This document shows, piece after piece, positions 47,801 through 59,800 of a stretch of DNA of 64,000 nt (positions within the stretch are counted from its first letter, which is position 1; the number at the start of each line of letters is the position of its first letter). The notes beneath the pieces were generated by a model that ran no database searches, had not been told where the DNA came from, and worked only from the letters and a program-made list of their open reading frames with translations. The position numbers and the translations under genes are program-made. This DNA is from Notospermus geniculatus (taxonomy: Eukaryota; Nemertea; Pilidiophora; Heteronemertea; Lineidae): NCBI GenBank assembly GCA_002633025.1, contig NMRB01000148.1, positions 371,328 to 435,327 on the forward strand. Direction: 5' to 3'.

Positions 47801-50800
47801 GAATCAATGAAAATCCACATGGGGATGTCCATAATCATCAGCGTTTTGAAATAACACATTAAAATAGGGTTTAATGATCCATGTGTATGAGTGATTTATG
47901 GATATTGTAATGATCAGGAATCAATATACGTTACGTTAGTTTGAAATGAGAGGACATGTATCTTCTATGTATTCCTTTGAGAAAACACTGATGGTTATGG
48001 ATGTGATCCTCAAAAAGTATATAGTTTCTGGTACAATACACTAAAAGCCTTTGTATAGGCAAGCTGCCAAATATAGGTTAGGCATTAGCCGTGGTTACAC
48101 TACATTGAAATACCCGGGTTTTTTGACACCCGGGTCTAGCCCTGCTGTGAAAAATCCCTCCTGAGGCCCGGTGCCTGTCAAAACACTACTCAGATTTTGT
48201 GACGGGGACCTAAATTAAACCCTCCAAAAACCGTTCGAGCTCGGAGGGGATTATTACATCGTGTTTTTAACAGGTGTGGACAGAAAAAACCCGGGTTCGA
48301 CACGGGTTTTTAGCTCACCGTGGTGAGCTTATACAATGGTTGTGCGTCCGTCGTCCGTCGTCGTCCGTCGTCGTCCGTCGTCGTCGTCGTTGTCCGTTAG
48401 CAGGGCACGTTTCGTAACCGCTGAAGCTATTGATCTGAAACTTGGTACATATATACCCCTAGGTCAGATGACCCACGACACCAAGTTTCGGTCCGATTCG
48501 ACTCTCAGTTTGGCCACCAGGTGGCGGAAACCAAAAACACAAAAAGTGCAATAACTCCTGAACTAATGACTAGATCATCTCCAAATTTTTATCATAGGTG
48601 TAGCTAATAAGGATACATAACATATATAACGGGTTTTTGATTTGACCTACTTTTCAAGGTCACAGAGGTCAAAGTTCGACAAAAGTGACGAACCTGCCAC
48701 AGTTTGTCATTATTTCACCGAGCGACTTCATATCTTGCGTAGACATGCATTGGAGGGGTACCTTTAAAAATACCAAGTTTCGGCCCGATTGGACTTCCAG
48801 TATGGCCGCCAGGTGGCGTAACCTGAAAATCAAATAAGTGCTATTACTCGGGAACGGCTTGACGCAGAGTGCTCAAATTTGATATTTACCTTCCTCTAGA
48901 TGACCTTTACATGCATGTCAAATTTCAGCCTGATTTGACTTCAAGCGTGGCCACCAGGTGGCGTAACCCAAAAATCATCAAAGTGCTGTAACTCAGGAAC
49001 GCCTTAACCCAAAGCGCTCCAATGTGCTATGTGGCCCCGTGCAGATGACCTTTATGTGCATGTGAAGTTTCGGCCCGATTGGACATCCAATATGGCCGCC
49101 AGGTGGCGTAACCTGAAAATCATCAAAGTGCTGTAACTCCGGAACGACTTGGACCTAAAGCGCTCCAATGTGCTATGTGGCCCCTGCAGATGACCTTCAT
49201 GTGCATGTGAAGTTCTGGCCCCAATCGGACATCCAATATGGTCGCCAGGTGGCATTAACCCAAAAATCATCCAAGTCCTACACGGGAATGACTTGACCCA
49301 GATTGCTCATAACTGATATGTACCTCCCTCTGTCATTAGACTATTTTGTCCAACCCGGTGAGCACATGGTCCATGGACCATTTCATTTATGTAGTGTAAC
49401 AAGGGCTATTATCTCATCCCCAGAATGTCTATCATGTAAGACATTTTGCCTAATGTTCCTTAGGCAATACATTAGGCAGATTGCCGAATGTAAAGATTGG
49501 GCAAAATGCCCAATAGGCAATGCCTGAGGAATATTAGACAAAATGCCTAACATGATAGACATTCTGGGGATGCCTAACCCTATATTAGGCAGCTTGCCTG
49601 TGCAAAGGGTTTCAGTGAATCATCGTTCTATTGAGAAGTACATAACAGCACATCACACACATAAATATCACTATTTACAAGTTGATGATGCATATAGGAC
49701 TTTAAATGTAATTGAATTGGATCATTGAATAGTTATGATCGGTATATGATCCATCCAATAGATTGATTTTAGAGGGATATTTGCCTATTCCACTTACGAT
49801 CCATTTTGGTAAAGCCCCTTGCATTCTTTGGTATAATAATGTATGAAGATACTGTACTTTCACACAGTAAGAGTTCATTGAGCAAAATTATGGTTTGGCC
49901 CACTGGTAATGAATATGTAGATGAGCATTGTGAAAAGTTGACCAATGGCATGCCAACTGATCATCAGGCCTCTTGGCTTGCCTATATCTGGTGTCAATTT
50001 CAAATCAGTTACAGGTTGATTATACAAGCAATGACAGCCTGGGTTAGAATTTTGATCACATGGTCTGACTTAATAGGTATTGGCATTTGTTCTTCACAGG
50101 ACTGGCTTCGAGTTGTGAAACTACATCGCTGAATGGATATTGCATACTGCCCACTGGAACTGCAGTCACCTATTTTACTTCCAACAACAAGATAGGCCTA
50201 GTAATAGAAGTGGTGTACGTTGGTCAGGATTTTAAAGAAATGCTCGAAAGTTTTATGATTGCAGAATATTTTGTGTCCTGTCTCATCATGTTTTGTCATA
50301 ACACATGGTGGTGGGGAAAAAATACAGATATTTGTTTGTAAATTTCATATCCCTAACTAATGTGTCCAGTTCTAGTATTCACCATTGGTTATACTGACTT
50401 CACTTCTAAGAGATCACACACACCGATAGGGAAGTTGGGCATATTTCTCCGCCAACCTCCCATCCAAAGCCTGTCACTCAGTGTATCATTGTAAAAGTCA
50501 ACCAAGCCTTGGTAAGCGGGCGGCGTGCATTAGATGCTCTCACCGGGCATGTGACCTCTAGGGCTCCTGTTCCATAGAAGTTTACGTTTCACTTTTCACG
50601 CGCCACGCTTCACGTTTTCCTTTCGTTCCTCGATTCAGCGCACAACGAGACACACACTACCTGTCCTGTGGCATGCTTTCTCCGAGGAACGAAAGGAAAA
50701 CATGAAGTGTGACGCGAGAAAAGTGAAACGTGAACGTCTGTGTAACAGGAGCCTAAGAAAGGAAGTGACAGTACATGTAGGTTGCTGAATGCTAGTACCT

Positions 50801-53800
50801 GTGACAGCAAACTTGTCTATCCCCACATCCAATAACTGCCTCTGTTAAAGCTCCATCGCACTGAACATCACCAGTACCAGAGGGTTGATCTGCAATTGTG
50901 TAACCAGTTCTGTCACAATTGTTTGAGAACTCTGCACAGTCAAAGCGATGTACTTCCTCTTTAATTACTGTCACTCTAATGAAACAACTTGTCAATATCT
51001 TCTTTGTTTCTGCCAATATTACATTCTGAAGTACCTTCTGCTGCTGAAGTCACGTCGTGGTCCAGCGGAATGTCAAAAAACTGGCACCGTATTTCTCCAT
51101 TTGATGGAACTTTTCCTCATGTTATCAGCCAATTTATGTTATAAAAGTGACTAATGGAAAACCACATGGTTGGCAAAATTAATTATCGGTTAGCGTCCAT
51201 TGCATTGGAATCCAATGCATCCAGCATTTCTTAATTTCGGATGCAAATGTGCACATTGCTTTCTAAAAAGTGTGACTGAGTGATGGAAACCAAAAAGTGA
51301 GACTCGGTGCTGTAGTTTTAAAAATGACGTTTAACAAATTTTTAGTTGGGAGCTGTAGAGCACCACACCAAATACATGTACAGCATTATTGGCTGCATTA
51401 GGTAAACGAGGCCTTAGCAAATTTGTTGCAGAAATAGACCTTCTCACTTTGACCAATTTTACATAATCTTACATCATCTGGTTGATCTGAACTGGCCTCG
51501 AACTGGATCGAACCGACTCCATGTAAAAAAGGGCTTCTGACACCCAGGGCTGACCGCCAAGAAACTCCGATAGCACTAACAGTGCCTAACAGAGAGGTAT
51601 GCAATGCCTTTTACCATTACAGTTTCTCTGTTAGGCCCCCATTACATAGAGCTACACTATTTGGTTTTTGTAGGGCACGCATATATTGTGAATCGAGCAA
51701 GGTTATTTCAGTAAGTGGTTAATACCCCCATCACACTGAGCTAGTTCTCAGTACGTTCTTGAAAATTTTGCCGAACGGGCTCAAACTGTGTGCGAACGGA
51801 GTGGATGCAGTGGCAACGTTTTACAGTCGTTTTACGAACTTCGTGGATGGGAAGGGTGCTCCAGTACATCAAGGCATTATTTGGCCAAGGGTACACGTTC
51901 TAGCCCGTTTTACGATTTTTTTAGGACGGGGCAGGACGTTTTGAGAACTACTTCAGTGTGATGGGGGTATTACATCAGACTAAGCTATTCTGAGGGCACG
52001 CTATTCGCTCATAGTTCAAATCGTGCATGCCGGGGTTTTCCAAATAGTGTACCGAATACCGAATAGCGTATAGCTCTATGTAATAGGGGCCTTAGGCCCT
52101 GTTAGTGGTATCGGAGTTTCTTGGCGGTCGTCCCTGATTGTTCATCTTCATGGATCTGATGGCCTGTCAAAGCGTAATACAGGGAAGGCCTTTTCACTCA
52201 AAGTTGGTAATTGAAAAGCGTGAGTGTATCCCAGTATTGAATAATGAATGAGCAATCTAAAACCACCTGATGAGGTTTCATTGTGCGGGAGTAACAGCCA
52301 ACTCCCATGATAAAGGTCAGTGGAGCCATAGCTGGTACAATCTATCAGTTGTTATGGGTGATTGACTCTGGAGATACCAATCTACATGAAATTGAATACT
52401 TTATGTGATAACTTGAATGTGAATTATTAATTGGGTAAGGTGGGGATGTTGTGTCCTATCCTGAAAGAATGAATTGTTTTTAAGTAAGGAACCTACATGT
52501 ACAAACTGTTGCCACTTGGCGGCACTGTGAGTGGTTGTACCTCTTTTTTCAACATTTTGTCCTGCATCCAGGAAAAGTAAATGCACTTGGTTTTTTTTCT
52601 TCTTCATTTAATACTCATATCTCTTTCATTGGCCTCTGTTTAGGAATGTCTTCAGGTAACCAAGGGATTTTACAGATTTTTTTTGCACGGTTCAGTGGAG
52701 TGGGGTGATTTTACCTTCCAGTTGGCCATCCTTCCAGGGCACAAAAATAGATCCAACCCACAACCTTGGTGCATTCAGAACTTGGTGAAACTTTCATTTT
52801 GTCATCATCCTTGTCATAACAGAGTGGTTTCACCCTGAAGTCGAAGGAGCCTATTAAGTTTTCTGAATAATGCAGAAGTTGTTTTTGGGGTTCAGGGGCC
52901 GTATGCATAAAACATCTTAAGTGTAAAATTTCCCTTATCTTTTGTTTGGAATAATAGTTTAGGGAAATTTTACACTAAAGATGTTTTATGCACACGGCTC
53001 CTGGTGTTTTTTCTACTTTGTTTGTTTTTTGAAAATCAATGTATGGTATAGTTTTAAAGGGATACGATGTTACGATTTAGTTCCTCCAGAGGATACTGGT
53101 ATTGCATGGGAGCATGGCCACTGAGATGAGCAGACGTAAATGCTGCAGAAGAGAGATTTACGTTGTTCTCGACTTGACATTTTGTAAGAGTCACTCACCT
53201 TCTAGATTGGTACCTCGCTGGACCACTTGGTGATCAACCCACGATGTACCAATGCTCAGGGGTAGGTGTGAGTTCTTACAAGTTCTAAGTTTGCGACAAA
53301 AATCATCTCTCTGCAGCAGGCTGTAGTGGTACTGTAGAATTTGTTGTCATTGCACAGGTATTTGATTCAAGGGTATTGAAGTCGAGGCTGGATCGATACC
53401 TTTTTGAATCGCCATACCACACACACTTAGACACCACGCTTTTGTGTTTGTCTCCACTGCTGTTACCTAAGTCACAATCAAGGAATCATTCTAGTTATTC
53501 CACTTGATGTTTTTTCATTTTGAGAACTTATGTCGTGAAAACGCTGAATTGAAATCCTGTATCCTATGAGAATCTGGGGCCGTATGCATAAAACATCTTA
53601 AGTGTAAAATTTCCCTTAAACTATTTTTCTAAACAAAAGATAAGGGAAATCTTACACTTAAGATGTTTTATGCATACGGCCCCTGGTCCTATATAGTGTA
53701 GATATCCTTCCGGTATTCATGGTTTCCAAGATGCAACGTCAACAGCAGTCATCAACATCATGACGCAAAGCCGGGGGTCAAAATAATGCATTGCTGATAC

Positions 53801-56800
53801 ATGTATNNNNNNNNNNNNNNNNNNNNNNNNNNNNNNNNNNNNNNNNNNNNNNNNNNNNNNNNNNNNNNNNNNNNNNNNNNNNNNNNNNNNNNNNNNNNNN
53901 NNATTCCTATACAGTATGGTGCTGGGATCTGTTCCTAGTGTGTGGCAGTCTAGGAAAACCTGGTGGAAGTCGCTGAATGATAAGGGCTGTCAGATTGCCT
54001 GGGCATTGATCTACTAGGCCTAGCTACTGTTTACCGGTACCTGTTACGTAGTACATGTCAGCTATTGAAATATGTGGGTTCAGCAAGGAGATTAACACTT
54101 TCCTCAAATGCGACATCCGCCGGGTTTTCCTAGACCGCCTCACATATGGTACAGGAATCGATTGTTACACAGAAACGACTTTATACAGTGACCGCTAGGC
54201 ATCAAAGAACCTGGAGGATAGGCATCAAGTCCTATTACAATGTATAATTGTTGTGATGTGGTGTGCTATTTGTGGTAACACTTGCACATTGTGTGAACTC
54301 GAATTTACAGATCATTTCCAGGGTAAGAATTGCCTCTCATGAATGATATTCTTAAATTCACTAAACCATTCTTTTCAGCTTCCCTTTCACTATGACTAAC
54401 TCCTAACGGCACTAACAACCAATGCTTTTCCCACTAACCATTTCAGAAGCCAAAAAGGCATCCTTCCGAACAAAAATTCAAGAACGCGAACACGGTACTT
54501 TAAGCGTGTTTGAGAATTCTCTGACGTTTTTCTTATTCATGTATTTGTATCTATCAGTGGAAGAAATTGCTGCCTGAAGTCATAGTGCCTTGTAGATGAT
54601 GTTGTGATTGTTTTGCAGCATTTGTAGCCTGTGGTTTTGCAGTCTAACAATATTCACTGCAGTCTTTTTATCAGTCTGCATTGTGCAGATTAAGTCTGCA
54701 TTATGCAGATTAAGTCTGCATTATGCAGATTAAGTCTGCATTATGCAGATGGAGTCTGCATTTTGCAGATTAAATCAGCACTTTGCAGATTAAGTGTGCA
54801 TTTTGCAGATTACATGTAAGTCTGCATTGTGCAGATTAAGTCTGCATTATGGAGATTAAGTCTGCATTGTGCAGATTACGTCTGCATTGTGTAGGTTACG
54901 TCTGCATTGTGCAGATTAAGTTTGCATTGTGCAGATTAAGTGTGCATGATGCAGATTAAGTTTGCATTGTGCAGATTAAGTGTGCATTATGCAGATTAAG
55001 TCTGCATTGTGCAGATTAAGTCTGCATTGTGCAGATTAAGTTTGCATTATGCAGACTAAGTCTGCATTGTGCAGATCAGTTCTGTATTGTGCAGATTAGC
55101 TCTGCATCATACACAACACTTTTGAGTTCGATCTGCAGTCTGAAATTTAGTCTGCAAACTGCAGCTAATTATTACCATGTAGCATGTATGTGAAATTTCA
55201 GTCTGCGGTCAGTATTTAGCAGTAATTGGCAGTTTTGAGAAGACCTGTGGCATGCTAGCTAGTTCTTACGGCAATGTACGATGGTCCTTTGCTTGTCCTG
55301 AAAAGGACATTGGCTTCAAATGATGTGCAATTATTTCGGATCCTTGTCATGTTCTTTCATGATCTTCTCCTTTTAAGTCAAGGCCAATCAAGATTGAGAG
55401 ACTTTTCGATCATCATTATTAATTATTGAACGCCTGACGCAGACTGGAACTTTTATATAAATTGTACATGTACATTATTCAATGTTTTATCATGTGATGG
55501 GTTTGAGTTGTTTCATGGTCACTACAGGGTGAAGCAAAATGTATGCCATTTATATGATATAATTTCCTGGTTTCTGTTTGGTTTAAACGAATGTAGGTAA
55601 AAATGTCCACAGTAAAAATGGCCAAACTGCATCAGATTGCATACCACTTGAAGAGAGACAACTTAGGAATCATTCAGTGAATGATTTATTTTGATTCACC
55701 CTGTAGATAGCTCAACTCATTAGGACTTGGTGACGGTGTTTTATCAGTATCTTTTACATTCTGTCTTCCCAAGGTTTGACAGCTTCTGGTGTGGGCTGCC
55801 AGCGTATCTTGGAACATAAAAAACATGACATCCACTGAAATAAATAACTGAGGTTTTCCATAATCCATATTTTGCATGTTTTTTTACTCCGTAGTGGATA
55901 GCCCTAATTGATGTTGATGAGGAGGTGCGTAGACCACACCCGCCATCAAAACGTTAATCCTTTGGAGGGTGAACAGCTAGGGCATCCCCCCTGAGGTAAT
56001 CAGTGGTTGCTCCCTACTTCTCCCGGTGATGTAGAGGGCGAGTGCTAAGAACCACTGATTGCCTCAGGGTGTGCAGCCTCTATCACGTGATTGTTCATAG
56101 CCTGTGTCATTAGACTCCAAAGGTTTAACAGTTTTCAATTTTTCATTCCATTATTATATCAAGCACCATACATCTTGATGACACAAAAAAATCAATCATG
56201 TTATTACCCGTTTTCTTCCAGTTTATGATCAGCACATTTCTTGCGTCATTCATATCATGACCAATGTCATGCTCTTCATCCACGAATTTGCTACTGTGGA
56301 GATGCCATCATGGAAAAGCAACCCCTACTGCATGGTTGCTGCCCCAACAAGCAGTCCAGGGGCACCTGTTCACCACAGACTGCCCAAAGCCAGCAGCATA
56401 CCAGGCGATATGGCAAGCGATCAGATAGCAAGCGAGCAAAATCGGCTGTTGACGCCAGGTGTGCAGTTGACAGCGAATTGGAATCTTCTCGCCAGTGATG
56501 CTCGCCCAATATCAAACAATACCAAAACTGATATCGTCTACTCACCGGTGGCTGGCGAGAAGATCCTTGGTGACTAGATTGCTTGCGATATTACCTGGTG
56601 TGCTGCTGGCGAAAGGGAGCAAGGGCTGCTCTTCCATGAAGGTCCTCAACATGTATTATCAAGCAGTAAATATCATCATTTTCATGTTGGTAATTCTCCG
56701 ATAATCTCATCTTGGCTGTAGTATTTTCATACATTATACATTTCAATATATTTGTTGTTGTTGTACCTTTCAATATATGTCCTTCTTACCTTCTGGTTAT

Positions 56801-59800
56801 CGTTTTGGTTGCATGTCCCATAGTTCCAGACATTTCATCATCAAAAGTAACCCATCAGAACCAATACCTTACTTTTATATTTAGTTGAAGTGCACTTTTT
56901 TGGGATTCTTTACAATCGATTGAAGAAATTCTCCTGATGACAACTCTAGGATATCTCTTATTGAATTTCTATCTCAAGTAGATAACTCATTAGTATTGAG
57001 TAACGTAGCATTTGAACCAACACATTTTTCAAGTGCTTAATGGATATGCCTCCCGTGGTTCTGGAGCCTCTTAAACTAATTTAGAGACTGTTTGCAAAAA
57101 TCTGAAGTTTGCTCGTGTACTTCTCGATGTAGGTGGGTTGGTTGGCCCAGGCAAATATTAATGGTTTTGAATTAAATACAGCACTTAATACGCTTTGCTT
57201 TTTATAATCGACAAGTTACTTTTCTTTACTTCCTCCATCAACAAAACACGAAGTGAATTATTATCCTAAGTACATTTCCTTTCTTGTGCTCTTTCCAAAC
57301 GTAAACATCGCCAATCATTATAGCACTTACCATGCTATTGTATTAAAATTTCATTGAGTCCTTAAGTTCTTTCCATTGCTGGACATCATGTTCCTTTGTC
57401 GTGGCCTTATTTTGCTTTATGGTAGTGGGTCCAGCTCCAAATTTGCTTATTCCCCTACCAAAAAGCAGCATATACCCCACTCAGAAGCACTACATCAAAT
57501 ATACATCAATCCTACCTCAAAAATGCATCAATCCTACCACAAATATGCATCAATCCTACCTCAAACATGCATCAATCCTACCTCAGACATGGGGCATTGA
57601 TATGATTCACTCTGCGTATTTCTCTTTTGTTATTTTTGTATTTTTACTACTTTTTAGAGCCTTATGGAGGATGCGGAACAACAATCAAATTATGAAACGT
57701 TATCCCCCGTGACAGACATCCCACCAGAGGGAGCCACTAATGAGGGCGCCACGAATGAAATCCCGGAGACACCTGAGGATGAAGAGGAGAAAGAAGCAGC
57801 AAAGAAGCAGCCAGTGTTTGTTACAATTGGCCATTTTATTTTGAGTCAGAGTTATGTGGCTACGTTGATCGTCATGATGGTAGGTACTTGGGGAGCGCGG
57901 TGGCATAATGGTTAGGGCTGTGGACTTGTGATCGGAAGGTCGCAGGTTCGAGCCCCGGCCGTGCCACTCTGTAACTCTCAACTGGCCTGAAATGTCCATT
58001 GTGTGCGCCAGATTGTGGCTGCCCGTTGGTTTCTACAGAAAGGTTTCTGAATCATAGGCTGGGGTAATAATACTGTTAGGCGCAGTGATATATATATGAA
58101 CTGCGCCATATAAATACCGGTATTATTATTATTATTATTATTACTGATGACGGTTTAATATTGGGACCCTGGGGATCCAAGTTGACCAGTTGATTGGGAA
58201 GGAGAACTCTGAACTTTTCAATAACTTGAATTGTCACGGTATGGCTTGTGCAGATGATGTCGTCACAGAAAAATCTGCCGTCTTGACTGTCAAATTGACG
58301 TCGAATTATGACGTCGATCCATGTGGCACAATTTGTCATTGAAGTGTCCTATTAACCATGACGTGATCTACACATAGCACACGTTGTTGTTGTTGTTGAT
58401 ATCAGCATATACATCATTCCTACCTCAAACATACATCAATCCTACCTCGAACTTAATGAGCACTGCACAAAGTCTAGGTCTTCCCTGTGTTCGAACCAGC
58501 TTGAGATTCCTCAGTATTTCTGCAATTCAATTCCAGGCATGGAGCATAACCTACCACTGCTGGTTGACATTCGTCTATCTGCTGGCTGCCTGCATCATCT
58601 GGATGATACAACAACCTCACCGTGTTGTCCTCACCTTCTCGCCGGTCATCCTAGCGTACGCCGAAATCCTCCTCCTTATCCAGTACATCTATGGGCTCAA
58701 GTTGACTGACGAAGAACTACCGCAGAAGTATGAAAATGTGAACTTGGTGGCGATTGGTTTGAAAAAGTATAGTTATCCATGTGGGCCTTTGGCTGTTCAG
58801 GTGAGAAGAGTGTCTAGCTTTGCAGTGAGTTTGTTCCTGGGTGGTACGTTGACGGCCCTTTCACCATTCTGATGATATCAGGACCTCAGCGCTCACTCTC
58901 AACACGTGCAGTGACGTAAGAAGCAAACACTAGAGGTCCTGGTATCCTCAGAATGTATTTGTGTTAGATTTTTCCGTCCGGGCCGAAGCCACAGCACTAT
59001 TGGCCTTGGTAAGTATGGAGGAGGATCTCAAGCTGCTCATCTTCCTCACTTGGATGGAGTCTTTTACTTGCCCGTGCGAAGGCACAAGGTACAAGGCACC
59101 ACGGCTTACTGTCCCATGCAACGGATGTGAAGAGCCAGGGATGTTTATCCCATGCCCAGGCTAGATTTGAACCCAGGACCTGTTGCCATCCTCAGGATGC
59201 CGTTTTTGGGGGCCGCCCAGATGAGATTGGTCGGTTTCTTGCTTTAGGTATGCAAATAATGTCGAAAGATTTCACAAGATATGCTATCTCACATTATAGG
59301 TGTTCTGGTTCCTTTCCAGGTTGCTTTCACAATCATGTTCTGGCTGAACTTGTATCAGTTTATGCGCGAGAGATGGCGTCGTCTCCACGAGCAGACACAT
59401 CAGGGCGTCCCGCTACAGACGGTCACAGTCGAGAATTCACAACCTTCCAATTCAATCCTTCCAGACACAGCAAGTACGTATCATTCGAGTTTCATTGCCT
59501 TTCATCATCTTGGTGTATAAAAAGTAAGATGTGTGTTTTGGTATTACCTGTAAGGAATTTTTGCTGTTACCCTTTAAATTTATCAATAATGAGAAGTATT
59601 GCCGTTATGTTTCATACATGTAACAACCCCTGTTGACTTCACAAAAGCTAACAATCCGACAAGTGTCTATTTCATCCTGAACCTACAATGTGCTTGTCAC
59701 TTTCTTTATAACAAGTGAAGTCATGGAGGTGTAGAACCAAAAACATAACTGTATCCCCCCCTCAAATAAGTTATTCGTCTCAATGTTCATAATTTCAGTG

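Larger units (their letters stand above)
51545..52136. mobile_element. MITE family O, copy 2, outer layer of a triple nest
   Basis: GACCGCCAAGAAACTCCGAT to TTTCTCTGTTA, and TTAGGCCCTGTTAGTGGTAT to TTCTTGGCGGTC. The two parts join as in O copy 1 after removing 51634-52091 and one TTA. Confidence 0.87.
32186..57657 (+). other. Piezo intron 8 (25.5 kb), remaining sequence
   Basis: Between listed repeats, no supported gene is seen in 32210-32870, 33224-34063, 34710-35802, 36381-37319, 37560-38786, 38946-39839, 40246-40896, 41276-42082, 42796-43744, 44036-45697, 46108-46490, 46845-47430, 47662-48310, 49573-50569, 50755-51544, 52137-52894, 53002-53575, 53903-54632, 55116-55521, 56076-56396 and 56612-57496. 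Weak exon candidates are listed in the findings. Confidence 0.6.

Noticed and set aside
48336-49270. Open frames of 72 codons
   Set aside because: Explained by the GTC-rich run and the 145-bp units.
50087-50341. 84-codon frame after a TTCTTCACAG acceptor-like site
   Set aside because: No Piezo similarity, and the phase 0 reading from the acceptor meets a stop early.
54633-55115. CRISPR-like array
   Set aside because: No unique spacers; units are directly adjacent and the context is a metazoan intron.
57901-57975. Possible true tRNA gene
   Set aside because: The A and B boxes are present, but the acceptor stem does not pair and a SINE body with an (ATT)n tail follows.
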